Shown: positions 1 to 6,391 of the stretch, one piece after another | Numbering within the stretch: the stretch's first letter is position 1 | How the letters are laid out: the number at the start of each line of letters is the position of its first letter | Assembly: GCA_900540405.1 (NCBI GenBank) | Contig: UQFW01000050.1 | Location: forward strand, 1-11,121 | Length of the DNA: 11,121 bases | Origin: Candidatus Avelusimicrobium faecicola | Lineage (GTDB): Bacteria; Elusimicrobiota; Elusimicrobia; Elusimicrobiales; Elusimicrobiaceae | Direction of reading: 5' to 3' | Made by a program: the position numbers and the translations under genes | Notes under the pieces: model-generated | Databases searched by the model: none | What the model saw: only the letters and a program-made list of their open reading frames with translations | Told to the model about the DNA's origin: nothing

Positions 1-540
1 CCCGCCTGTTTTAAGAAAGAAAACAACATTGTGGCGGTGGGCAAACTGGCTAAAGAAAGCGGCTTTGATACCTTACTTAAAACGTGGGCGCGGTTGGCTC
101 CGGCGCATACCTCGTGGCATTTAACGCTGGTGGGGGACGGCACGGCCAAAGCGGCTTTGCAAAAATTTATTGCAAAACACAACCTGCAAGCCAGTACGGA
201 AATCGTCCCCGAGGCCAGCGACGTTTACAGTTTGCTGCGTAATGCGGATATTTTTGCTTATCCGGCCTTAAACCCGGCACAAGCGGATATTTTGTTGGAC
301 GCCATGGCCAGCAAACTGCCTTGCGTGGCGTGTGAATCGGCCCCGGTGACGGAGTTGGTAGCTAACGGCATTAACGGACTGATTGTAAACGCGGGGGAAG
401 AAGAACCCTTTACGATTGCGCTGGACGAATTAATGGTCAACTGGGGCAAGCGCGTGGGGTTTGCGGTGGAAGCCGCTAAATTAAAAGAGCGCTACCCGTT
501 TGAAGATTTCGTGCGCGCGTTTGCGGAGTTGCTGGCGTAA
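1..540 (+). CDS. GT4-like glycosyltransferase, 3' part only (divergent active site)
   Basis: This is the C-terminal Rossmann domain of a GT-B fold glycosyltransferase. The reading frame is open from base 1, so the start lies outside the window; the GTG at 31 is only an internal valine. Seen: the VAVGKL strand at 31-48, a VGDG nucleotide-loop strand near 130-141, and the late helix LLDAMA (292-309) followed by PCVACE and an NGLIVNAG stretch, in the GT4 order. Usual GT4 enzymes use Arg and Lys after the first strand (GRLxxxKGF) and an EX7E pair to hold the nucleotide-sugar. Here these read Lys (43-45), Ser (58-60), Pro (274-276) and Asp (298-300). The fold assignment is solid, but donor and acceptor cannot be named and activity is uncertain. 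It is followed at once by a terminator-like hairpin, then two more glycosyltransferases, so it probably belongs to the same sugar-polymer locus. Confidence 0.8.
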   Translation, partial: PACFKKENNIVAVGKLAKESGFDTLLKTWARLAPAHTSWHLTLVGDGTAKAALQKFIAKHNLQASTEIVPEASDVYSLLRNADIFAYPALNPAQADILLDAMASKLPCVACESAPVTELVANGINGLIVNAGEEEPFTIALDELMVNWGKRVGFAVEAAKLKERYPFEDFVRAFAELLA

Positions 541-545
541 TTTCG

Positions 546-570
546 GCCCCGCCTGTGCGGGGCTTTTTTT
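546..570 (+). terminator. Rho-independent terminator-like hairpin after the first glycosyltransferase
   Basis: A perfect 7-bp G/C stem (546-552 with 557-563) with a 4-base loop is followed by seven T residues (564-570). It begins 6 bp after the stop codon at 540. It ends only 17 bp before the next start codon (588), so there is no room for a promoter between them. It may therefore be a partial or regulated terminator within one operon. Confidence 0.75.
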
Positions 571-587
571 CTGAAAAGAGGTTTTTT

Positions 588-1661
588 GTGAACATTACCT
601 GTATCATACCCACTTTGGGCGGCGGCGGCGCGGAGCGCGTGATGTTGCAACTTTGCGCCGGGCTCGTTGGGCGCGGCCACCGCATCACCTTGCTCACCCT
701 GTATGACGCGCCGGATTTTTATACGGTGCCGCCGGGTGTGGAGCGGGTGCAGGCCCATGCGGACCCGCAGGCGCAAGGCCTGTGGGCGCGCCTTAAACGG
801 GTATGGCTCTGGCGGCGGGCCATTAAGCGCACGCGGCCGGATGTGGTTATTTCTTTTATGGCACTGGGCGTATTGGCGGCCGCGTGGCTGTTGCGCGTGC
901 CGTATATTTTTGCCGAACATTTGGACGTTTCCAAAGTGCGCCTAAGCCGGCAGTGGCTCAAATGGCGCCTTTTTTTACTTAACCGCGCCGCCCGCGTGGT
1001 GGTGCTTTCCTGGCGGGATAAAGCCTATATTGAAAGGCATTACCCCCGTTGGAAAACCAGCGTAATTTATAACCCGGCTTTTGCGCCCCAACAACGTCAG
1101 TTGGCCCGCCCGCCCTATTTTACCGCGCCGCATACGGTGCTTGCCGTCGGACGGTTGACCCGCCAGAAAGGCTTTGAGCGCCTGTTGGAAGCGTGGCAGT
1201 TAATTCAGCCGCGCTTTGCAAATTGGCGGTTGTGCATTGTGGGCGGCGGCGAAGAAAAAGAAAATCTAACCAGTTTGGCCGAAACATTAGACGTGCAAGG
1301 CAGTGTGTCGTTCGTGCCGCCCCAAAAGGATTTATGCGCCGCGTACCAATATGCGGATTTGCTGGTTATGTCCTCGCGCTTTGAGGGGTTCCCCTTGGTG
1401 CTGTTGGAGGCCATGGCGGCGGGCGTGCCTGCCGTCAGCTTTGTGTGCAACGGCCCGGACGTAATTATCCGCGACGGCACAGACGGCTTTTTAGTGCCGC
1501 AGGGAAATACCGATTTGTTAGCCGAAAAAATGGCGCAACTTATGCAAGATGAATCCCTGCGCCAAGCGTTTGGCTCCCGCGCGCGGGAAGTGTGCGGGCG
1601 TTTTAGTCCGGAGCATTTTGTGCAGGAGTACGAACAGTTATGTTTAGCCGCCCGCAAGTAA
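588..1661 (+). CDS. GT4 family glycosyltransferase
   Basis: This is a 357-residue retaining glycosyltransferase of the GT-B fold, expected at the inner face of the cytoplasmic membrane, adding a sugar from a nucleotide-sugar to a lipid-linked or polysaccharide acceptor. The N-terminal domain carries a glycine-rich acceptor-side loop followed by Ala-Glu-Arg (residues 11-17). The C-terminal domain has VGRLTRQKGF (Arg189 and Lys194, expected to contact the donor diphosphate) and EGFPLVLLE, an intact EX7E motif at Glu266/Glu274, then a GP-x-x-I-I-x-DG stretch. Family members with this pattern include PglH- and AmsK-like enzymes; the sugar cannot be read from sequence. I place the start at GTG 588 because AGAGG at 577-581 sits 6 nt upstream. 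An in-frame GTG at 555 lies inside the preceding hairpin and has no ribosome site. The 3' end overlaps the next gene by 22 bp, indicating translational coupling. Confidence 0.9.
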   Translation: MNITCIIPTLGGGGAERVMLQLCAGLVGRGHRITLLTLYDAPDFYTVPPGVERVQAHADPQAQGLWARLKRVWLWRRAIKRTRPDVVISFMALGVLAAAWLLRVPYIFAEHLDVSKVRLSRQWLKWRLFLLNRAARVVVLSWRDKAYIERHYPRWKTSVIYNPAFAPQQRQLARPPYFTAPHTVLAVGRLTRQKGFERLLEAWQLIQPRFANWRLCIVGGGEEKENLTSLAETLDVQGSVSFVPPQKDLCAAYQYADLLVMSSRFEGFPLVLLEAMAAGVPAVSFVCNGPDVIIRDGTDGFLVPQGNTDLLAEKMAQLMQDESLRQAFGSRAREVCGRFSPEHFVQEYEQLCLAARK

Positions 1662-2647
1662 GCATTATTATCCCTGTATATAATATGCAGGACGAACTGC
1701 CCAAATGTTTGGAAAGCGTGGTTTGCCAAACCTTTACGGATTATGAAGTATTGGTCATTAACGACGGCTCCACCGATAATACCACCCAAATTATTCAAAA
1801 TTTTAAGGAACAGCACCCGCATTTTATGTGCCTTACGCAACCCAATCAAGGGGTGGCGGCGGCGCGGAATGCCGGGCTTTTGCGCGCAGAAGGAACGTAT
1901 GTTTGCTTTTTGGACGGCGACGATTTTTTAGAGCCGCATTTTTTGCAACGCATGGTATCGGCCGCCCAAAAAACCGGGGCGGAGGTGTGCCTCTGCCCGC
2001 GCCCGGTGTATGAAATGCCTACCGGAAAAATCATAACGGAAAAATTTGCTTGCCCACCGGTTATGGTTGGGGCGGAAAAAGCCGCCGCGTTTGAATCTTT
2101 CCAAGCCGTTATGAGTGTGTGCGGCAAACTGGTGCGGCGGGAGTGGCTCCAAAAAAATAATATCTGTTTTCCGTTGCAGGCGGTGGCGGAAGATATTTTG
2201 CCGTCTGTGCAAATGTTGGCCCACGCGCCCAAAGCGGCCTTTGTGGCGGATACCGCCAGTTATTATTGTGTGGGGGGCAAAAATGCGCTTTCTTCGCGCG
2301 TGCAAGGTAAATTTACCGCGTTGTTTACAGCGTTTATGCAGGCGCAGAAATGTTTGGTTAGCGCGGGCCTTTACGCCGCCTGTGCGCGCGGTTTTGAAAA
2401 TGTGCGCTTAACGTGTTTGTTGAGCCATATTTCCGCCTTTGGGCTTACGGCCGAAGAATGGCAGTTGGCAGTAGAAAACCGGGCGGAATTATTAGCCGTG
2501 CCGCTGGGCCTGTTGCGCGGGCGCGCGGCGGTGCTAAAGGTGCAGTTCTTCCTGCTGAAATTGTGTTTGCGGTGCGGGGTTAGTTATCCGCGTGTATGGG
2601 CCAAAATAGCGCGGCTTAAAAAATCAGCGTGCGGCAAGCGTGTGTAA
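1640..2647 (+). CDS. GT2 family glycosyltransferase
   Basis: This is a 335-residue inverting glycosyltransferase of the GT-A fold, predicted to transfer a sugar during synthesis of a cell-surface glycan. The first 100 residues hold the standard GT2 order: VSIIIPVYN at the start, NDGSTD (41-46, nucleotide binding), NQGVAAARNAG (69-79) and LDGDD (91-95, the metal-binding DxD). A later stretch, CGKLVRREWL followed by AED at 183-185, corresponds to the usual acceptor-side region with the Glu-Asp catalytic-base motif. The C-terminal third is rich in Leu, Arg and Lys and may lie on the membrane. The start is ATG 1640, with AGGAG at 1624-1628 inside the previous gene. The last 24 bp overlap the convergent flippase gene, and no terminator is visible between them. 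Donor and acceptor are unknown. Confidence 0.9.
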   Translation: MFSRPQVSIIIPVYNMQDELPKCLESVVCQTFTDYEVLVINDGSTDNTTQIIQNFKEQHPHFMCLTQPNQGVAAARNAGLLRAEGTYVCFLDGDDFLEPHFLQRMVSAAQKTGAEVCLCPRPVYEMPTGKIITEKFACPPVMVGAEKAAAFESFQAVMSVCGKLVRREWLQKNNICFPLQAVAEDILPSVQMLAHAPKAAFVADTASYYCVGGKNALSSRVQGKFTALFTAFMQAQKCLVSAGLYAACARGFENVRLTCLLSHISAFGLTAEEWQLAVENRAELLAVPLGLLRGRAAVLKVQFFLLKLCLRCGVSYPRVWAKIARLKKSACGKRV

Positions 2648-4135
2648 GAAAACCCGCCAATCCCCGCTGTATTTGGTCAGCGCCCACAGCGCCGCCAAAA
2701 AGATAATGCCGCCTGTAAAAACCGTAAAAAACGGCGCGGAAAATGCACAAAATTTGGTGGCGGCCGCCGCCGGAACCAACGCAATTACATTTAAGGATAA
2801 AATCCGCACGCCGTCTAATAAAGAGCGTCCGTAAGCGATTTTGGCAAAGTGTTTGGCAAATAAATATTTATTAATGGCAAAGCCTATCAAACAGCACGCG
2901 GCTTGCAAATATGGGTACGCAAACGCGCCCCAATAGTAAATCCCCGCAATTACCGCCCCGGTAAAAAGCAAATTGCTAACCAGTAAATAAGGCAGAGCCT
3001 CTTTTAATTTGCGTTGGGCGGCAAACAGGTTGTTTTGCATCATAACCGGCGCCAATAAAACCATCACAAGCAGTAGCGGGCGCAAAAACGCCGCGGCCTC
3101 TCGGGCCGATTGGGCGGTAAAATTCCCGCGTTCAAAAAATAAGCGCACAATATCCAACGCATAAAAAGCCGTAAACACAAAAAGCGGCATCAGCAAAAAG
3201 AATAAAAAGCGGTTGGTGCGCAAAAAATGTACGTTCAGGGCTTCGCCGTCTTGGCGGGCGGAGTCTTCGCTTAATTGGATTTTGCTAACCCCGGTAATGC
3301 GCCAGGTGAGGATTTCCGTGGGGGCGTCCGCCAGTTGCTTGGCGTAATTGAGCGCGCTGACTAACCCGCCCGCTAGGCCGCTGATTAAATACACGGGAAT
3401 AAGCGTATTAGCCAGGCCCACCAATTCCAACAGTTGGCTGGTTAGTAAATTCTTTTTTAGCCGCGTATGAAAAAGGCCCCGCCCGGGGGTAAAATCCCAC
3501 CCGCACCGCGTTTTTAATAAATAGATAAATACGCCCATTTGCAGTACATTGGCCGCCAAAAAGCCGTACACCATGCTGATAATCCCCCATTGTTTGGCGC
3601 CTATTAGTAAACACGCAAGCGGAAAGAGCGCATTGGCCGGGGCCAACCATGCGGAGCCGAACAGCTTGCGCATTTCCAACAGGCCGGATAAATAAGTGGT
3701 AATTAATTGGCACGCAAACAACAGGCAGACGGCGCTAAATAAATGGGTTTGGCCCGCTAGCAACGCGGGGGAAAAGCGGGTCAGCGCGCGAGCGAGCGCG
3801 GTGGGGAAAAGGAGCCCTGCCGCGGCTACTAATCCGCCCAGAAAAATATAAAAACAGAAAACGGTATTCAGCAGGCGCATGCCGGTTTGGGGGGCGGTTT
3901 TTTCGGCATTCATAGCCTCCGGGATAAAAACCGCGGCATTGACCCGCTGGGCAAAATTGACCGCCATGCCGCTAAGCATAATCAAATAAAAATATAAGTC
4001 TGTATCCGGCCGCGTGCCAAAATAAAGCGCCAGTAAAATGCTGTTCAAAAAGGAACACGCCTTCCACGCCGTGGTGGAGCATACCGCCCACCACGCGCCC
4101 TTTTGGTAGGAAACAGGCTGAAAAAGGTTTCGCAT
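2624..4135 (-). CDS. MVF-family (MurJ-like) lipid-linked oligosaccharide flippase, probably not canonical MurJ
   Basis: A 503-residue multi-pass inner-membrane protein of the MATE-like MVF family, which moves lipid-linked sugars across the membrane. Hydrophobic segments run through nearly the whole chain (about 12-14 helices). Family hallmarks seen: FG-x4-TD (residues 39-46), FIPEA (70-74) and the LFFERGNFTAQSA stretch (332-344), matching the MurJ signature LFERGxFT. Aligning the N-terminus to E. coli MurJ from memory, the functionally important Arg18, Arg24 and Arg52 correspond to Lys25, Asn31 and a non-Arg residue near 59, while Asp39 is kept as Asp46. I therefore infer an export role for the neighbouring glycosyltransferase products rather than essential lipid II transport. 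It is convergent with the GT2 gene (24-bp overlap) and divergent from gatB. No Shine-Dalgarno sequence precedes its ATG; a minus-strand TATAAT lies 7 nt upstream, which would give an almost leaderless mRNA. Confidence 0.8.
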   Translation of the reverse strand: MRNLFQPVSYQKGAWWAVCSTTAWKACSFLNSILLALYFGTRPDTDLYFYLIMLSGMAVNFAQRVNAAVFIPEAMNAEKTAPQTGMRLLNTVFCFYIFLGGLVAAAGLLFPTALARALTRFSPALLAGQTHLFSAVCLLFACQLITTYLSGLLEMRKLFGSAWLAPANALFPLACLLIGAKQWGIISMVYGFLAANVLQMGVFIYLLKTRCGWDFTPGRGLFHTRLKKNLLTSQLLELVGLANTLIPVYLISGLAGGLVSALNYAKQLADAPTEILTWRITGVSKIQLSEDSARQDGEALNVHFLRTNRFLFFLLMPLFVFTAFYALDIVRLFFERGNFTAQSAREAAAFLRPLLLVMVLLAPVMMQNNLFAAQRKLKEALPYLLVSNLLFTGAVIAGIYYWGAFAYPYLQAACCLIGFAINKYLFAKHFAKIAYGRSLLDGVRILSLNVIALVPAAAATKFCAFSAPFFTVFTGGIIFLAALWALTKYSGDWRVFLHTLAAR

Positions 4136-4170
4136 ATTTGATATTATAATAATTTAGGAGATAGATAACC
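4136..4170. promoter_or_regulatory. Short divergent start region between flippase gene and gatB
   Basis: Thirty-five bases separate two divergent start codons. An A/T-rich core holds TATAAT on the plus strand (4145-4150) and TATAAT on the minus strand (4148-4143). AGGAG at 4156-4160 is the gatB ribosome site, 10 nt before GTG 4171. If the plus-strand box is a true -10 element, the gatB transcript would begin inside its own ribosome site. No convincing -35 is seen on either strand, so the boxes may only be an unstructured A/T-rich leader, with the gatB promoter lying inside the flippase gene. Confidence 0.4.
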
Positions 4171-5616
4171 GTGACAACCAAATTTGAACCTGTTATTGGA
4201 CTGGAAATTCACGTCCAACTGGCCAGCAAAACCAAACTGTTTTGCTCTTGCCCCAACGGCGTAGGGGAAGACACCAAACCCAATACCGCCGTTTGCCCGC
4301 GCTGTACGGGCCAGCCCGGGGTACTCCCGGTACTGACGGAAGGCGCCGTGAAACTTGCCGTAAAGGCGGGGCTCGCGCTGGGGTGCAAAATTAACGAATA
4401 TTCCACCTTTTCGCGCAAACATTATTTCTACCCGGATTTGCCCAAAGGCTATCAAATCACACAGTTTGATAAACCGATTAACGGCGCCGGGAGCATTGAA
4501 ATTACCTTCGGCCCCAAAGAAAATTTGCAAAAAAAGAAAATCGGTATTCATCATGCCCATTTGGAAGAAGACGCCAGCAAATCCGCCCACTTTGAAGATT
4601 ACTCTTTAATTGACTTTAACCGCGCGGGTTGCCCGCTACTGGAAATTGTTTCCATGCCGGATATGCGCAGCCCGGAAGAAGCCTATGCGTATCTGACGGA
4701 AATTAAACGCCTGATGAAATGGGTGGAAGCCTCCAACTGTGATATGGAAAAAGGCGAACTGCGCGTAGATGTGAACGTGTCTTTGCGCCCGGTGGGGCAG
4801 GAAAAATTCGGCACCCGGTGCGAAATTAAAAACTTAAACTCTTTTAAGGCCGTAAAAGATGCCCTGTATTACGAAATCAACCGCCAGACGGAACTGTTAA
4901 ATAACGGCGGCCAGGTGGTGCAGGAAACCCGCTTGTGGGATAAAGAGCAAAACGTCACGCGGCCCATGCGCTCCAAAGAGGACGCCTTGGATTACCGCTA
5001 TTGCCCGGAGCCGGACTTGCCGCCCATTGTGTTAAAACACGAATGGTTGGAAGAGGTCAAAAAGCAAATGCCGGAACTGCCCGCCCAAAAAGAAGCCAAA
5101 TTTATGGCGGCCGGGTTAAATGCGTATGATGCCGGCGTGCTGACGTCCTCGCTGGACTTGGCCACTTATTTTGAAGCCGTGACGGCGGGCAAAAAGGTGT
5201 CTGTCAAAACGGCCTCCAACTGGATTCAGACCGATTTATTGGGTATGCTCCACGCGGAAAAGAAAGAAATTGCCCAAAGCCCCATTTCCGCCCAAACATT
5301 GGCAGAGCTGTTGGAAATGGTGGAAGGCGGCAAAATTACCCGCAAACAGGGCCGCGACGTGTTTGATAAAATTTGGCAGGAGGGCGGCTCCCCCAAAGCC
5401 ATTGTGGAAAAATTGGGTATGGTGCAAGTAAGCGACGAAGGCCAACTGGAAGAATGGGCCAAAGCCGCTATTGAAGCCAACCCCAAAGCGGTGGCCGATT
5501 ATAAAAAAGGCAACAAGGCCGCCATCGGTGCTTTGGTGGGCGGGGTGATGAAAGCCAGCAAAGGCAAAGCCAACCCGCGGCTCATCAGCCAACTGTTAGC
5601 CAAGTTATTGGCCTAA
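4171..5616 (+). CDS. gatB: Aspartyl/glutamyl-tRNA amidotransferase subunit B
   Basis: GatB is the kinase and tRNA-binding subunit of the cytoplasmic GatCAB complex. It phosphorylates the side chain of misacylated Glu-tRNA(Gln) or Asp-tRNA(Asn) so that ammonia delivered by GatA can amidate it. At 481 residues it has the normal family length. Seen: the family opening VIGLEIHVQL (residues 8-17), the zinc-site cysteines Cys25, Cys27, Cys42 and Cys45 around NTAVCPRCTGQPG, and FYPDLPKGYQITQ in the cradle domain. The C-terminal part from about residue 340 looks like the helical YqeY-like tail that grips the tRNA. GTG 4171 is the start: AGGAG lies 10 nt upstream and the family N-terminus begins a few residues in. 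It is transcribed alone and ends at a strong terminator, while gatC and gatA lie 3.3 kb downstream. Confidence 0.97.
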   Translation: MTTKFEPVIGLEIHVQLASKTKLFCSCPNGVGEDTKPNTAVCPRCTGQPGVLPVLTEGAVKLAVKAGLALGCKINEYSTFSRKHYFYPDLPKGYQITQFDKPINGAGSIEITFGPKENLQKKKIGIHHAHLEEDASKSAHFEDYSLIDFNRAGCPLLEIVSMPDMRSPEEAYAYLTEIKRLMKWVEASNCDMEKGELRVDVNVSLRPVGQEKFGTRCEIKNLNSFKAVKDALYYEINRQTELLNNGGQVVQETRLWDKEQNVTRPMRSKEDALDYRYCPEPDLPPIVLKHEWLEEVKKQMPELPAQKEAKFMAAGLNAYDAGVLTSSLDLATYFEAVTAGKKVSVKTASNWIQTDLLGMLHAEKKEIAQSPISAQTLAELLEMVEGGKITRKQGRDVFDKIWQEGGSPKAIVEKLGMVQVSDEGQLEEWAKAAIEANPKAVADYKKGNKAAIGALVGGVMKASKGKANPRLISQLLAKLLA

Positions 5617-5633
5617 TCGGTTTAGTATAAAGA

Positions 5634-5667
5634 ACGGCCGGGCCTGTTGCAAGGTCCGGCCGTTTTT
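5634..5667 (+). terminator. Strong Rho-independent terminator of gatB
   Basis: A 12-bp stem pairs 5634-5645 with 5652-5663 (one G-T wobble) around a 6-base loop, followed by a run of T to 5667. It begins 18 bp after the gatB stop and separates gatB from the pal unit. The rest of the gatB-pal gap, from 5668 to the pal promoter at 5744, shows nothing recognisable. Confidence 0.9.
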
Positions 5668-5743
5668 GTGTAAGGGCGGGCGGCAAAAAGGGAAAGCGTT
5701 TGCCTGCAACCCACTTTAGTACGCGCACGCGGGAGGTTTTGTA

Positions 5744-5773
5744 TTGACCCGGGGGCAAAAATTCTGCTATCAT
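5744..5773 (+). promoter_or_regulatory. Sigma70-type promoter of pal-cpoB-tolB
   Basis: TTGACC (5744-5749) and TATCAT (5768-5773) are spaced by 18 bp, and the -10 is preceded by TG at 5765-5766, an extended -10 element. Transcription would begin near 5780, giving a leader of about 30 nt before the pal start. It is the best promoter match in the window and lies just after the gatB terminator, as expected for an independent tol-pal unit. Confidence 0.7.
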
Positions 5774-5810
5774 TTATAGGTAGACTCAATATTTAATAAT
5801 GGAGATACAA

Positions 5811-6314
5811 ATGAAGAACTTATTGAAAGTAGTTTTGGTGTTGTCTTTAGCTGCCGGCTTGACCGCTTGCAAAAAGAACATTAAAGACGATGCCAACGCC
5901 GACTTGACCGCCGGCACTTCCAGCGAAATGGTATTGGAAGAAACCACGACCGAAGTTGTTCCCGCTGTGGAACTGAGCTTGGGTACGGTGCATTTCGCCC
6001 TGGACAAATACAATCTGACTGCGGAAAACCGCAAAGTATTGGAAGCCAACGCCAAGGCCATTAAAGCCAAAGCTGCCGAAGGCTTCAAAGTAGTGGTGGA
6101 AGGCAACTGCGACGACAGAGGCACTATCTCTTACAACATCGCTTTGGGCGAAAAGAGAGCCAACGAAGTAAAAGCCTATTACACCCGCTTGGGTATTGCG
6201 GCCGAAAACATTGCCGTTGTTTCTTACGGCGAAGAAAAACCGGTCTGCTACGAAGCTACGCAAAGCTGCTGGGCGAAAAACCGCCGCGCGGATACCGTAC
6301 TTATCGTAAAATAA
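5811..6314 (+). CDS. pal: Peptidoglycan-associated lipoprotein Pal
   Basis: Pal is an outer-membrane lipoprotein that binds peptidoglycan and TolB, tethering the outer membrane to the wall and helping it constrict at division. The 167-residue product has a lipoprotein signal ending in LTAC with the lipidated Cys20, a short acidic/Thr-rich linker (about 21-52), and an OmpA-like C-terminal domain (about 55-167). The domain shows EGNCDDRGT, SYNIALGEKRA, VVSYGEEKP and WAKNRRAD. By comparison with OmpA-like domains, Asp101 and Arg116 should bind diaminopimelate. Cys100, Cys146 and Cys153 are additional cysteines; one pair could form a disulfide. The start is ATG 5811, with GGAG at 5801-5804. An in-frame ATG at 5799 overlaps that ribosome site and would spoil the signal peptide. 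It is the first gene of pal-cpoB-tolB. Confidence 0.95.
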   Translation: MKNLLKVVLVLSLAAGLTACKKNIKDDANADLTAGTSSEMVLEETTTEVVPAVELSLGTVHFALDKYNLTAENRKVLEANAKAIKAKAAEGFKVVVEGNCDDRGTISYNIALGEKRANEVKAYYTRLGIAAENIAVVSYGEEKPVCYEATQSCWAKNRRADTVLIVK

Positions 6315-6331
6315 ACAGTCTTTAATAAAAA

Positions 6332-6391
6332 GGAGCCCGAACCGCTATGAAACAAGTGCTTAAACTTATTTTTATAGGAGGTTCGGGCTTT
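6332..6391 (+). promoter_or_regulatory. Stem-loop enclosing the cpoB ribosome site and start codon
   Basis: A perfect 10-bp inverted repeat pairs 6334-6343 with 6380-6389, extendable by two G-T pairs to 6332 and 6391. The 5' arm takes in most of the AGGAG ribosome site (6331-6335), and the 36-nt loop holds the cpoB ATG (6347). A second, perfect SD-like AGGAGGT lies at 6376-6382, within the signal-peptide codons and partly in the 3' arm. In the mRNA this fold could limit cpoB initiation. One 10-bp repeat of this span is not rare by chance in 11 kb; its position is what makes it interesting. Confidence 0.4.

Noticed and set aside
555..587. Upstream GTG extending the second glycosyltransferase by 11 residues
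   Set aside because: It lies in the loop of the terminator hairpin, has no ribosome site and adds residues outside the GT4 family N-terminus; GTG 588 has AGAGG at the right distance.
1846..2305. Minus-strand open frames within the GT2 gene
   Set aside because: Long antisense frames are expected in this codon usage; they show low-complexity Arg/His/Pro-rich products and no ribosome sites.
5585..5773. 62-codon minus-strand open frame between gatB and pal
   Set aside because: It runs through the gatB terminator and end of gatB, has no ribosome site and resembles no protein I know.
5799..5810. ATG four codons upstream of the pal start
   Set aside because: It overlaps the GGAG ribosome site and would place charged residues before the lipoprotein signal; ATG 5811 fits better.
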